From: Streptomyces sp. NRRL F-525
Lineage (GTDB): Bacteria; Actinomycetota; Actinomycetes; Streptomycetales; Streptomycetaceae
Assembly: GCF_000716605.1 (NCBI RefSeq)
Contig: NZ_JNXE01000016.1
Location: 248,001-312,000 of the forward strand
Reading direction: 5' to 3'
Length of the DNA: 64,000 nt
The notes under the pieces: generated by a model
Databases searched by the model: none
Told to the model about the DNA's origin: nothing
What the model saw: only the letters and a program-made list of their open reading frames with translations
Part shown: in pieces, positions 45,266-56,836 of the stretch
Layout: every line of letters begins with the position of its first letter
Position numbering within the stretch: the stretch's first letter is position 1
Position numbers and translations under genes: made by a program

Positions 45266-47557
<2,292 letters not shown>

Positions 47558-47705
47558 GGGGCGACCGGGGTTCCGGCCGGGGTGACGTTTCAGGTCCGTG
47601 AACTCCCGGGCGGATGGCTGGGCTTGGGGCGGGCCCGGTGATCACATGGAGGTCGCCCCCCACGGCTTCCGCCGCCTCCCGCCGTCTTCCCCACAAGGAC
47701 CCCGC

Positions 47706-49112
47706 ATGCCCGAGATATCCCGCCGCGCCTTCGGCGGCCTGGTCGGTGGCGGTGCCGTCACCGCCGTCGCCGGTACGGCCGCCACCGCCGAGGCCGCTCC
47801 CGCGGAACGCCCCTTCGCGGCCCGCCCCGCCGCCTCCGGCAAGCGTCCCAACCTCCTCGTCATCCTCGGCGACGACCTCGGCTGGGCCGACCTCTCCTCC
47901 TACGGCGCCCCGCACATCAAGACGCCGAACCTGGACCGGCTGGCCCGGCAGGGCGTGCGGTTCACCGACGCGTACTCGGGCTCGGCGACCTGCTCCCCGA
48001 CCCGGTTCAGCCTGTACACCGGGCGCTATCCGGGCCGTACGCCAGGCGGGTTGGCCGAACCGATCGCCAACAAGACGCAGGGGCTTGACCCGAGCCACCC
48101 GACCCTCGCCTCCCTGCTGAAGAAGGCGGGTTACTCCACCGCCCTCATCGGCAAGTGGCACTGCGGCTGGCTGCCCGACTACAGCCCCACGAAGTCGGGT
48201 TGGGACGAGTTCTTCGGCAACCACGGGGGCGTGCTGGAGTACTTCTCCAAGCTGGGCCAGCTCGGCGACTACGACCTGTACGAGGGCGACGCGACCTACA
48301 AGGACCTGCGCTACTACACGCAGGTGCTGACCGAGCGGGCCGTGGAGTACGTCGGCCGGAAGCACGACGAGCCGTGGCTGCTGAACCTCAACTTCACCAC
48401 CCCGCACTGGCCTTGGCTCGCGGAGGGCGACGAGGAGACCGGCGCCGAGATCGCGGCGAAGATCCGGGCCGCGACAAGCCAGTCGGAGATCAGCGACGCC
48501 CTCAACCACTACGACGGCGGCTCGGTCGCCAAGTACACGGAGATGGTGCAGAGCCTCGACGCGGCTGTCGGCGAGGTGCTCGCCGCGCTGCGCCGGTCCG
48601 GGCAGGAGGAGAACACGCTGGTGTACTTCGCCAGCGACAACGGCGGTGAACGCTGGTCGTACCTCTGGCCGTTGAGCGGCGAGAAGTTCGTGCTCCAGGA
48701 GGGCGGCATCCGGGTGCCGACCATCGTCCGCTGGCCGCACCGCATCGACGGCAACCAGGTCAGCCACGAACCGAACTTCTCCCCCGACTGGACCGCGACC
48801 TTCCTGGAGCTGGCCGGTGCCCGCCCCGACCCGGCGTACCCGCTGGACGGCACGAGCCTCGCGGGCTACCTGCTGAAGGGGGAACAGCCGCCCGAGCGGG
48901 ACCTGTTCTGGCGGGTGCGGGCCAACCGGGCGCTGCGGCGCGGGGATTGGAAGTACTACCAGGACGCGGACGGCGACGACCACCTCTTCGACCTCGGCGC
49001 CGACGTCCGCGAACAGGCCGATCTCGCCCCCGACAAGCCGGAGTTGCTCGCCGAGCTGAAGGCGGCCTGGGAGAGGACGAACGCCGGGCTGCTGCCGTAC
49101 CCCGCCGCCTGA
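47706..49112 (+). CDS. Tat-exported sulfatase
   Basis: 468 residues from ATG 47706. The N-terminus is a twin-arginine signal (ISRRAFGGLVGGGAVTAVAG), so it should fold in the cytoplasm and leave through Tat. The formylglycine motif is CSPTR in GSATCSPTRFSLYTGRYPG, with the metal ligands DDLGWAD and, later, ASDNGG. The cysteine must be oxidised to formylglycine by a sulfatase-modifying enzyme, not seen in the window. It releases sulfate from an organic ester, type unknown. Its stop is one base from the stop of the convergent response regulator gene. Confidence 0.93.
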   Translation: MPEISRRAFGGLVGGGAVTAVAGTAATAEAAPAERPFAARPAASGKRPNLLVILGDDLGWADLSSYGAPHIKTPNLDRLARQGVRFTDAYSGSATCSPTRFSLYTGRYPGRTPGGLAEPIANKTQGLDPSHPTLASLLKKAGYSTALIGKWHCGWLPDYSPTKSGWDEFFGNHGGVLEYFSKLGQLGDYDLYEGDATYKDLRYYTQVLTERAVEYVGRKHDEPWLLNLNFTTPHWPWLAEGDEETGAEIAAKIRAATSQSEISDALNHYDGGSVAKYTEMVQSLDAAVGEVLAALRRSGQEENTLVYFASDNGGERWSYLWPLSGEKFVLQEGGIRVPTIVRWPHRIDGNQVSHEPNFSPDWTATFLELAGARPDPAYPLDGTSLAGYLLKGEQPPERDLFWRVRANRALRRGDWKYYQDADGDDHLFDLGADVREQADLAPDKPELLAELKAAWERTNAGLLPYPAA

Positions 49113-49757
49113 TCAGCCGAGGATGCCCCGGTCGTAGGCGACCGCGACCGCCGCAGCCCGGTCCTTGACGCCCAACTTGCCGTACAGGTGGGTGAGATGG
49201 GTCTTCACGGTCGCCTCGCTGATGAAGAGTTCGCGGGCGATCTCGCGGTTCGAGGTGCCCTTGGCGACCAGGGCGAGGACCTCGCGTTCGCGGGCGGAGA
49301 GCGGTTCGTTGCCGGGCGACTGGGGGCTGCGGACCGCGGAGACCAGGCGGGAGGCGACGGCGGGTGAGAGGACCGTGCGGCCTTCCGCCGCCGCGCGGAC
49401 GGCGGTGAACAACTCGTCGCGCGGGGCGTCCTTCAGCAGGTAACCCGTCGCGCCCGCCTCGATCGCGGGGAGCGTGTCGGAGTCCGTGTCGTACGTCGTC
49501 AGGACGAGCACCTTCGCGCGGGCGGCGCGGCGGGTCAGCTCGCGGATGGCGTCGACGCCCGCGCCGCCCGGCATCCGCAGGTCCATCAGGATCACGTCGG
49601 GGTCGAGGTCGGCGGCCCGCTCCACGGCCTCGACGCCGTTGGACGCCTCGCCCAGGACGCGGAATCCGGGCGCGGACTCGAACATGCCGCGCAGACCGTC
49701 CCGTACGACGGGATGGTCGTCGACGATCAACAGGGAGATCAGCAACTCGTCACTCAT
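49113..49757 (-). CDS. NarL/LuxR-family response regulator
   Basis: 214 residues from ATG 49757, overlapping the end of the kinase gene by 8 bp. Receiver: LLIVDDHPVVRDGLRGM with the acidic pair, phosphoacceptor Asp in DVILMDLRMPGG, and Lys in LLKDAPRDEL; C-terminal LuxR helix-turn-helix with LSAREREVLALVAKGTSNREIA and ATVKTHLTHLYGKLG. It belongs to the same operon as an ABC-2 exporter and the kinase and is expected to control that exporter. The last residues are IL before the stop. Confidence 0.95.
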   Translation of the reverse strand: MSDELLISLLIVDDHPVVRDGLRGMFESAPGFRVLGEASNGVEAVERAADLDPDVILMDLRMPGGAGVDAIRELTRRAARAKVLVLTTYDTDSDTLPAIEAGATGYLLKDAPRDELFTAVRAAAEGRTVLSPAVASRLVSAVRSPQSPGNEPLSAREREVLALVAKGTSNREIARELFISEATVKTHLTHLYGKLGVKDRAAAVAVAYDRGILG

Positions 49758-51018
49758 GGCGGACCAACGGTACGCGAGCCGAGAGGGCCGTGCCGTGCCC
49801 CGGCTCGGACTCGATCGCGAGGGAGCCCGCGACGCGTTCGGCGCGGGCACGCATGCCGTCGAGGCCGAAGCCGCCGGTGCGGGTGCGTTCGGGGAGGGCG
49901 AGCGGGTCGAAGCCCCGGCCGTCGTCCCGGATGTCGAGGATGACCTCGTCGCCGAGGAAGCTGAGGGTCACGCCGACGCGGGTGGCGCGGGCGTGCCGGG
50001 CCGCGTTCGACAACGCCTCCTGGGCGATGCGCAGCAGGGTCGCCGAGATCTCGTCGTGGAGCTGCTCGGTGATGCCGGTGACGGTGAACTCGGCGCGGAC
50101 GGCGGTGCGTTCGCCCCACTCCGCGACCGTGTTCTTCAGGGCCTCGGGCAATCCGTCGTTCTCCAGGGCGATGGGCGCGAGGTTCTGCACGGAGCGGCGG
50201 GCCTCGCCGAGGCTGTGCCGGGCGAGGGTGGAGGCGCGTTCGAGGTGGGTGCGCGCGGTGCTCAAGTCGGGTGCGTTGGCTACGACTTGGAGCTGGGCGA
50301 TGATGCCGGTCAGTCCCTGGGCGATGGTGTCGTGGATCTCGGCGGCGAGCCTGCGGCGTTCGTCGGCGACCCCCGCTTCCCTTGCCTGGACGAGGAGTTG
50401 GGCGTGCAGGGCGGCGTTCTCGTCGAGGGCCTGCTGGAGCGCGGTGTTGGTGCGTTCGAGTTCGGTGATGGTCTCGGTGCGCTCGCGGGAGCGCTCCGTC
50501 TCCTGCTGGGTGAGATGCGCGATCGCCATCTGCAGACCGGAGTTGGCGGCCACGAGCGCCGCGAAGAGGACCCATTGGAGCCCGCTCCCGAACGGCATCC
50601 CGCCCGCCTGCGCTCCGGCCACGGTGACCGCGCTCGCGAACAGCCCGACCCGCTGTGCCACCGTGCCCGGGATCAGTTCGTCGGCGTCCATGAATCCGGA
50701 GGCGGCGTAGAACGCGAAGAAGGGGTCGATCCAGGTGAGGACGAAGGCGATGGCCCATCGGACGACGTAGTACAGCGTCCCCGCCCGCGACGGGGTCCGG
50801 CCGCGGCCGGGACGGCGGGAGCGGGTGCCGTGCCACCAGAGCTGGAGGACGAGCGCGGCGCCGGCCAGGGACCAGCCGATCCACCACTGGGCGGCGGAGT
50901 AGTCGAACAGACCGGAGGAGGCGAGCGCGAGGACGACACTGACTCCGAGCAGCGCGTACGGCCCCCAGGTGTGCAGCTGCTCCCAGCGCCGCTCGATCTG
51001 CCCGTCCTTGGTGGTCAT
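49750..51018 (-). CDS. NarL-type sensor histidine kinase
   Basis: 422 residues from ATG 51018, with GGGGAG directly upstream. Four to five membrane helices in the first 180 residues (WGPYALLGVSVVLALASSGL, WWIGWSLAGAALVLQLWW), then a helical linker (ETITELERTNTALQQ), HisKA_3 with the phosphoacceptor His in RRLAAEIHDTIAQGL, and an ATPase with RIAQEALSNAARHA (N box), DDGRGFDP (G1) and GGFGLDGMRARAE (G2). No large extracytoplasmic sensor, so it probably senses within the membrane, as do kinases tied to antibiotic exporters. Confidence 0.93.
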   Translation of the reverse strand: MTTKDGQIERRWEQLHTWGPYALLGVSVVLALASSGLFDYSAAQWWIGWSLAGAALVLQLWWHGTRSRRPGRGRTPSRAGTLYYVVRWAIAFVLTWIDPFFAFYAASGFMDADELIPGTVAQRVGLFASAVTVAGAQAGGMPFGSGLQWVLFAALVAANSGLQMAIAHLTQQETERSRERTETITELERTNTALQQALDENAALHAQLLVQAREAGVADERRRLAAEIHDTIAQGLTGIIAQLQVVANAPDLSTARTHLERASTLARHSLGEARRSVQNLAPIALENDGLPEALKNTVAEWGERTAVRAEFTVTGITEQLHDEISATLLRIAQEALSNAARHARATRVGVTLSFLGDEVILDIRDDGRGFDPLALPERTRTGGFGLDGMRARAERVAGSLAIESEPGHGTALSARVPLVRHE

Positions 51019-51044
51019 CTCCCCAGTCTGCACGGCCGCTCCCC

Positions 51045-51779
51045 CTACTCCCAGCGGAACCAGCGCGAGGCGCCGGCGGTCAGCAGGACGGTCCAGGCGA
51101 CCAGCACGCCCAGGTGCGTCCAGCCCGGCCAGTTCCCGGCCGCCGCCCGGTTCAGGGCCTCGGCGGCGGCGCCGAACGGGGTGTAGCCGACGATGCGGGC
51201 CATGACGTCCGGCATGGCGTTCACCGGGATCCACACACCCGCGCAGAACATCATCGGGAAGAACACGGCCGACCCGACGGCACCGGCGATCTTCGTGGTC
51301 CGGGACAGCGCGGAGACCACCGCGCCCAGCGCGAGCGCGGCCAGGATCGCGAGGAGCAGGGCGAGGAGATACCCGCCGGGCTGCTTCGGCAGCCGTACGT
51401 CGAAGGCGAGCCGCCCGACGACCAGCGCGAGCAGGGCGGAGACGAGGGCCGCCGCGCCGTAGACCACCATCTGCGCGGAGAGCAGGGCGGTCGGGCGGAC
51501 CGGGGTGGCGGACATGCGGCGGAGGATGCCTCGTTCGCGGTAGCCGGTGAGGTTCTGCGGCATCGACTGGAGCGCGCCGACGATCATGCCGAGCAGGACG
51601 GCGACCGGGACGTACACGTCGATCGTGCGCAGCCCGCCGAGGTCGGCGTCGTGGTGGCGGAAGCCCGGGATGGAACCCAGGATCACCAGCAGCAGGGTGG
51701 GGAAGAGCAGGATCCAGAAGAGCGCGCCGGGTTCGCGGCGGAAGAGACGCAACTCCGTACGCAGCACTGCGGTGTTCAT
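51045..51779 (-). CDS. ABC-2 type exporter permease
   Basis: 244 residues. Six-helix ABC-2 membrane protein: LRTELRLFRREPGALFWILL at the N-terminus, then YVPVAVLLGMIVGALQSMP, GYRERGILRRMSATPVRP as the conserved cytoplasmic motif, AAALVSALLALVVGRL, and MFCAGVWIPVNAMPDVM in the last loop. It ends WFRWE. Starts by ATGA overlap with the ATPase gene before it; a kinase gene follows after 26 bp. With its ATPase it should export a drug or lipid under control of the kinase and regulator. Confidence 0.93.
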   Translation of the reverse strand: MNTAVLRTELRLFRREPGALFWILLFPTLLLVILGSIPGFRHHDADLGGLRTIDVYVPVAVLLGMIVGALQSMPQNLTGYRERGILRRMSATPVRPTALLSAQMVVYGAAALVSALLALVVGRLAFDVRLPKQPGGYLLALLLAILAALALGAVVSALSRTTKIAGAVGSAVFFPMMFCAGVWIPVNAMPDVMARIVGYTPFGAAAEALNRAAAGNWPGWTHLGVLVAWTVLLTAGASRWFRWE

Positions 51780-52687
51780 GCGGAGACCTCCGTCAGGTCC
51801 AGGAACGCGTCGTCCAACGTGGCGTCGGACACGCGGAGTTGGTGGGCGGTGATGTGGTTGCGGGCGAGCAGGGTGATGACCGCGTTGACGGTCTCGTCGG
51901 AGCCGGAGAGCGTGATCCGGCCGTCCTTGCGCGCCACGGACGTGAGCGCGGGAAGGGAGTTCAGATCACCGTCGTCCAGCGCCGCGGAGGGCGTGAAACT
52001 GATGACGGTCGACCCCGCCGAACGCCGGATCAGCCCGTCCGGGGTGTCCAGCGCGGCCACCCGCCCTTTGTCGATCACGGCGATCCGGTCGCACAGCCGC
52101 TGCGCCTCCTCCATGAAGTGCGTGACCAGCAGGACGGTGACCCCGCTCGCCCGCACGTCCTCGATCAGCTGCCAGGTGTCACGGCGGGCACGCGGGTCGA
52201 GGCCGGTGGTGAGCTCGTCGAGGACGACGACGCGGGGGTTGCCGATCAGCGCGAGCGCGATGAACAGCCGCTGCTTCTGACCGCCGCTGAGCTTCGCGAA
52301 CCGGGTGGTCAACTTGGCGGTCAGGCCCAGGCGTTCGGCCAGCGGCCGCCAGTCGGCGGGGTGCGGATAGAAGGACGCGTACAGCTCCAGCGCCTCGCGG
52401 ACGGTGAGCTTGGCCTGGAGCTCGCTCTCCTGGAGCTGGGCGCCGAGGACCCGGGCCACCTCTTCGTGGTCGGCGACGGGATCGAGTCCGGTGACGCGGA
52501 CCCGTCCCGCGTCGGGAACCCGCAGACCCTCGACACACTCGACGGTGGTGGTCTTGCCGGCACCGTTCGGGCCGAGGATCCCGAAGATCTCACCCTCCTC
52601 GACGGCGAACGAGACCCCGTCCACGACGGCCCGGCCGCCGTAGGACTTCCGTAGTGCGGTGACTTCGATGACTGGTGTGGCTGACAT
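51776..52687 (-). CDS. ABC-2 exporter ATPase
   Basis: 303 residues from ATG 52687; an earlier in-frame start exists, but the family begins at this point (MSATPVIEVTALRKSYGG). Walker A GILGPNGAGKTTTVEC, signature AKLSGGQKQRLFIALAL, Walker B VVVLDELTTGLDPRAR (the usual DEP reads DEL), and switch region LLVTHFMEEAQRL. A C-terminal accessory domain of about 75 residues is typical of DrrA-like drug exporters. First gene of the four-gene operon with permease, kinase and regulator. Confidence 0.94.
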   Translation of the reverse strand: MSATPVIEVTALRKSYGGRAVVDGVSFAVEEGEIFGILGPNGAGKTTTVECVEGLRVPDAGRVRVTGLDPVADHEEVARVLGAQLQESELQAKLTVREALELYASFYPHPADWRPLAERLGLTAKLTTRFAKLSGGQKQRLFIALALIGNPRVVVLDELTTGLDPRARRDTWQLIEDVRASGVTVLLVTHFMEEAQRLCDRIAVIDKGRVAALDTPDGLIRRSAGSTVISFTPSAALDDGDLNSLPALTSVARKDGRITLSGSDETVNAVITLLARNHITAHQLRVSDATLDDAFLDLTEVSA

Positions 52688-52890
52688 GTACCGAGGGTCC
52701 CGCCGGCGCCGGGTCCGCCACATCGCCCATCGCGCTCGAAGGGACATCAACCGATCGGTTGATGCGCCCCTACGACTCCCCCGGACGCGCCGCTACGACC
52801 CCTCGAACACCCAGGTCGTAGGACCAACGGCCGATCCCGGTCCGGCCAAAACTCGGTGGGCACTGTCAGTGGTGGTCCGTAGGCTCGCCC

Positions 52891-54729
52891 GTGATGACCA
52901 CGACACCCGCCTCCGCCGAGGACCACTCCGACCGGTCCGCCGTCCGCACGCTCGCGCGGCTGTGGCCGTACGTCCGCCCCGTGCGCGTACGGCTGTTCGC
53001 CGCGGCCGGGGTCGCCGTCGTCGCGTCCTGTACGGGGCTGGTGTTCCCGCTCGTCCTGAAGTGGATGGTGGACGGACCGGTCGCCGACCGGGACACGGCG
53101 GGTGTGTGGCTCGGGGCGCTGTATCTCCTGCTGCTGGGGATCGCGGAGGCGGCCCTGTTCGGGCTGCGGCGCTGGCTGGTGGCGCGACCGCTGTCCCACG
53201 TCGAGGCGGAGATGCGGGCGGACCTGTACCGGCATCTGCAACGCCTGCCGGTGTCCTTCCACGACAGATGGCCGTCGGGCCAACTCCTCTCGCGAGGCAC
53301 CACCGACCTCATGCTCCTCCGCATGTTCCTCGCCTTCCCCCTGACGTTCCTGCTGGTCAACGCGGTGACGATCCTGGTCGGCGTGATCATCATGCTGCTC
53401 CAGGACTGGACACTGGGGCTGGTCATCCTCGGCCCCGCCATCCCAGTGATCATCACCTGCGTGATCTTCGAGCAGCGGTACGCGCACGTGGCCCGCCGCG
53501 CCCAGGACCAGGTCGGCGACCTGACGACGGTCGTCGAGGAGAGCGTCCTCGGCATCCGCATCATCAAGGGCTTCGGCCGCCACCGCACCCAGGCCCGAGC
53601 CTTCCGCGACCTCTCCCGCACCCTGCGCGGCACGGAGTTGCGTAAGGCTCAGCTCCTGGCCACCATCTGGGGCGTCATCGTCACCCTGCCCGAACTGGCC
53701 CTCGGTTCAGCGCTGGTGGTGGGGACGGTCCAGGTCGCGGACGGGGGCCTGTCGGCGGGCACCCTGGTGGCGTTCCTGTCCACGGCACTGGCACTGCGCT
53801 GGCCCGTGGAGTCGATCGGCTTCCTACTGGCGATGAGCCAGGAGGCGGCGACGGCGACGGAGCGCTACTTCGAGGTCATGGATGAATCACCGGAGGACCA
53901 AAAAACGCCCTCAGGGGACGCGCCCCAAAGGGGCGCGGGGAACGGCGCGACCAGCCCCCACGAACCCGCACCCAACAACGACGGCATCCGCTTCTCCTCA
54001 GTCTCCTTCCGCTACCCAGACGCCCCGCCCGACTCCCCACCCACCCTCGACAACATCAACCTGCACATCAAACCCGGCGAATCCATGGCCCTGGTAGGAG
54101 CCACCGGCACGGGAAAAACCACCCTCACCGCCCTCGTCCCCCGCCTCCACGAGGTGACCTCCGGCCAGATCACACTGGACGGCAAGGACATCACCGCCAT
54201 GCCCCGGGATTCGCTGCGCGCCCTCGTGGCTGTGGCCTTCGAGGAACCCACGTTGTTCTCAGCCAGCGTCGGCGAGAACGTACTCATGGGATCAGAAGAG
54301 GGCGCGGGACAACCGGAGTTGGAACGAGCCCTCGCCGTCGCACAGGCCAACTTCGCGCACACCCTCCCCCAGGGCACGGACACCCAGGTAGGCGAACAGG
54401 GCCTCAGCCTCTCCGGCGGCCAACGCCAACGCCTCGCCCTGGCAAGAGCGGTGGTGGGCAACCCCCGCTTCCTGGTCCTGGACGACCCGCTCTCCGCCCT
54501 GGACGTCCACACAGAGGCGGCAGTTGAGGCCGCCCTGCGCCAAGTCCTGGCCGACACAACGGCGTTGATCGTGGCCCACCGCCCGTCCACGGTCCTCCTG
54601 GCCGACCGCGTGGCCCTGCTGTCGGACGGCCGCATCACAGCCGTCGGCACCCACCAGGAACTCCTGCGGACGAACACGGAGTACGCGTACCTGATGTCGG
54701 GCGCCGACCACCAGGGGGACGAACGATGA
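52891..54729 (+). CDS. ABC exporter half A, with a dispersed repeat inside the linker
   Basis: 612 residues from GTG 52891; ATG 52894 is equally possible. Type IV exporter: six-helix membrane domain (about 20-325, LARLWPYVRPVRVRLFAAAG to FLSTALALRWPVESIG) and C-terminal ATPase (about 370-600). Walker A is LVGATGTGKTTLTAL, signature SLSGGQRQRLALARA, Walker B LVLDDPLSALD, in which the catalytic Glu is Asp. Such asymmetry is usual for one half of a heterodimeric exporter; the other half follows by ATGA overlap. Between membrane and ATPase domains the linker DAPQRGAGNGATSPHEPAP is encoded by a copy of the genome-wide GC-rich repeat. Confidence 0.93.
   Translation: MMTTTPASAEDHSDRSAVRTLARLWPYVRPVRVRLFAAAGVAVVASCTGLVFPLVLKWMVDGPVADRDTAGVWLGALYLLLLGIAEAALFGLRRWLVARPLSHVEAEMRADLYRHLQRLPVSFHDRWPSGQLLSRGTTDLMLLRMFLAFPLTFLLVNAVTILVGVIIMLLQDWTLGLVILGPAIPVIITCVIFEQRYAHVARRAQDQVGDLTTVVEESVLGIRIIKGFGRHRTQARAFRDLSRTLRGTELRKAQLLATIWGVIVTLPELALGSALVVGTVQVADGGLSAGTLVAFLSTALALRWPVESIGFLLAMSQEAATATERYFEVMDESPEDQKTPSGDAPQRGAGNGATSPHEPAPNNDGIRFSSVSFRYPDAPPDSPPTLDNINLHIKPGESMALVGATGTGKTTLTALVPRLHEVTSGQITLDGKDITAMPRDSLRALVAVAFEEPTLFSASVGENVLMGSEEGAGQPELERALAVAQANFAHTLPQGTDTQVGEQGLSLSGGQRQRLALARAVVGNPRFLVLDDPLSALDVHTEAAVEAALRQVLADTTALIVAHRPSTVLLADRVALLSDGRITAVGTHQELLRTNTEYAYLMSGADHQGDER
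53927..53961 (+). repeat. Dispersed repeat copy C inside an ABC exporter gene
   Basis: AAAGGGGCGCGGGGAAC (53927-53943) then GGCGCGACCAGCCCCCAC, matching copies that elsewhere are intergenic. It is read through in frame and codes for about residues 346-357 of the exporter, in the linker between its two domains; with a GC-rich flank from 53911 the repeat-like tract is longer. Confidence 0.88.
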
Positions 54730-56594
54730 CCGCGGCCACCACCTCCACCCCCACCACAGGCGACGACGACAACCCCGAACCCCCACGCCCGCCCGCCGCC
54801 GCGGGCGACCCCTTCGACCACGACGTCCTGCCCACTCCCCCGGGCGCGACCGCCACCCTCCTGCGCTCCCTGCTCGCACCGATGAAGGCACGGGTCACCG
54901 TCACGACGCTCCTCCTGCTGCTCCAGCAGGCGGCGGTACAGGTGGGCCCGCTGCTGGTCGCGTACGCCATCGACCGCGCGGTCCCGGCGTTCCGGAACGA
55001 CGACCACGGCCCGCTGATCGCCGTAGGAGCGGGCTACCTGCTCTGCGCGCTGCTCTCCGGCGGACTCCAGTACGCCTTCATCGGCGCCTCCGCCCGCGTC
55101 AACCAGGACGTGCTGCTCGACCTGCGCGGCCGTATCTTCCGGCACGCGCAGGCGCTCAGCATCGACTTCCACGAGCGGTACACGTCCGGCCGGCTCATCT
55201 CCCGTTCCACCACGGACATCGAGGCCCTGCGCGAACTGCTCAGCGAGGGACTCCAGGAGCTGATCACGGTCATCCTGTCGTTCGTGTACATCTCGGCGAT
55301 GCTGCTCTGGCTGGACCTCGGTCTCGGCGCCGTCGCGGTGGCGTCCTTCGTGCCGCTGTACCTGCTGGTGCGGGTCTACCAGCGGCGCGCGGTACGGGTG
55401 TACGCGATCCGGTCCACGGCGATCGCGCGCGTGATCGTCAAGTTCGTCGAGACGATGAACGGCATCCGCCCGGTCCGGGCGTTCCGCCGCGAGGCGGTGA
55501 ACGACGCCGACTTCCAGGTCCTCAACCAACAGCACGAACGCTCCAACGGCGACGCCCTGTTGGAGATGGCCCGCTATGTCACCGGTTCCCGTCTGGTCGC
55601 CAACACGGCCGTCGCGGTGATCGTGCTCTGGGGCGCGACCCGAGTCGCGGACGGCTCACTGGAGTTGGGTGTACTGGCCGCCGCGGTGCTGTACCTACGG
55701 CGGCTCTACGACCCGATCGACCGGCTCGGCATGTTCCTCAACTCGTACCAGTCGGCCGCGGCTTCCCTGGAGAAGATCGCGGGCCTGCTGGCCCAGACCC
55801 CGTCGGTCCCCGAACCCTCAACCCCCGTCCAGCTCCCGGAACTTGAGACCGACCAACCCGGCCGCGAGGTCGTCTTCGACGGGGTCCGCTTCGCCTACCG
55901 CACCGGCGGCGAGGTGCTGCCCGTCTTCGACCTGACCCTCCCCGCCGGCCAGACCGTCGCCGTCGTCGGCTCCACCGGCGCGGGCAAGTCCACCCTGGCC
56001 AAGCTGCTGGCCCGGTTCTACGACCCCTCGGACGGGCGGGTCCTGCTCGACGGCGTCGACCTGCGCGAGCTGTCCGCGCCCGAACTGCGGCGCGGGGTGG
56101 TGATGGTGACGCAGGAGGCGTTCCTGTTCTCCGGCACGGTCGCCGAGAACATCGCGATCGGGCGCCCGGACGCACCCCGTGAGGAGATCGAGCGGGCCGC
56201 GAAGGCGATCGGCGCGCACGACTTCATCAGCGCGCTGCCCGACGGCTACGACACGGACGTACGCAAGCGGGGTGGCCGTATCTCGGCGGGTCAGCGCCAA
56301 CTCGTCGCGTTCGCACGGGCGTTGCTCGCCGACCCGGCGGTCCTGATCCTGGACGAGGCGACGAGTTCCCTGGACGTGCCCGGCGAACAGGCGGTGCAGC
56401 GCGCGATGTCGACGGTCCTGCGCGGCCGCACGGCGGTCGTCATCGCCCACCGGCTCTCCACGGTCGAGATCGCGGACCGGGTGCTGGTCATGGAACACGG
56501 CCGAGTCGTCGAGGACGGCACCCCGGCCGAGCTCATCGCGGGGGCGGGGCGCTTCGCGGACCTGCACCGGGCGTGGCGGGACAGCCTGGCATAA
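54726..56594 (+). CDS. ABC exporter half B
   Basis: 622 residues from ATG 54726, overlapping the stop of half A (ATGA). A Pro-rich N-terminal stretch of about 40 residues precedes the membrane domain (about 45-345, with KARVTVTTLLLLLQQAAVQVG and the FHERYTSGRLISRSTTDIEALRELL coupling region) and the ATPase (about 375-610). Walker A is VVGSTGAGKSTLAKLLAR; Walker B LILDEATSSLD is canonical, but the signature is ISAGQRQLVAFARAL instead of LSGGQ. Combined with half A this gives one normal and one degenerate ATP site, as in BmrCD or TM287/288. The substrate is unknown. Confidence 0.94.
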   Translation: MTAATTSTPTTGDDDNPEPPRPPAAAGDPFDHDVLPTPPGATATLLRSLLAPMKARVTVTTLLLLLQQAAVQVGPLLVAYAIDRAVPAFRNDDHGPLIAVGAGYLLCALLSGGLQYAFIGASARVNQDVLLDLRGRIFRHAQALSIDFHERYTSGRLISRSTTDIEALRELLSEGLQELITVILSFVYISAMLLWLDLGLGAVAVASFVPLYLLVRVYQRRAVRVYAIRSTAIARVIVKFVETMNGIRPVRAFRREAVNDADFQVLNQQHERSNGDALLEMARYVTGSRLVANTAVAVIVLWGATRVADGSLELGVLAAAVLYLRRLYDPIDRLGMFLNSYQSAAASLEKIAGLLAQTPSVPEPSTPVQLPELETDQPGREVVFDGVRFAYRTGGEVLPVFDLTLPAGQTVAVVGSTGAGKSTLAKLLARFYDPSDGRVLLDGVDLRELSAPELRRGVVMVTQEAFLFSGTVAENIAIGRPDAPREEIERAAKAIGAHDFISALPDGYDTDVRKRGGRISAGQRQLVAFARALLADPAVLILDEATSSLDVPGEQAVQRAMSTVLRGRTAVVIAHRLSTVEIADRVLVMEHGRVVEDGTPAELIAGAGRFADLHRAWRDSLA

Positions 56595-56628
56595 GCGCGG
56601 GTGAGGTTGTTTTTTGGCTGCCGGCCGG

Positions 56629-56716
56629 TGGGGGCTGGTCGCGCAGTTCCCCGCGCCCCTAAAAGCGCCGACCCGCCGTGTCTTTTAAGGGGCGCGGGGA
56701 ACTGTGCGACCAGCCA
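56629..56716. repeat. Dispersed repeat, inverted pair (copies D1 and D2)
   Basis: GGGGCTGGTCGCGCAGTTCC and CCGCGCCCCTAAAA (56631-56664) face TTTTAAGGGGCGCGGGGAAC and TGTGCGACCAGCC (56683-56715), near-perfect inverted arms of about 33 nt with an 18-nt spacer. The RNA would fold into a very stable hairpin and could end transcription after the exporter operon, from both sides. It also begins after a T-run (TTGTTTTTTGG at 56607). Confidence 0.9.
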
Positions 56717-56772
56717 CGACGCACCGCAAGCAGCCAACGCACCCCACCCCCCACCCCTCCCCGCTTGCTAAG

Positions 56773-56811
56773 CGGAACCCCGTTCCGTATCGTTACCGGA
56801 ACAAGGTTCCG
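56773..56811 (+). promoter_or_regulatory. Twin palindromic operators upstream of the aldo/keto reductase gene
   Basis: CGGAACCCCGTTCCG (56773-56787) and CGGAACAAGGTTCCG (56797-56811) are two perfect 6-bp inverted repeats of the same half-site (CGGAAC) with a 3-bp centre. Their centres are 24 bp apart, and they lie 26-64 bp before the start codon. This is the kind of site bound by TetR-family dimers. No regulator gene is adjacent in the window, so the binder is unknown. Confidence 0.8.
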
Positions 56812-56836
56812 TTTACCCATTGTGGAGGACGCCGTC

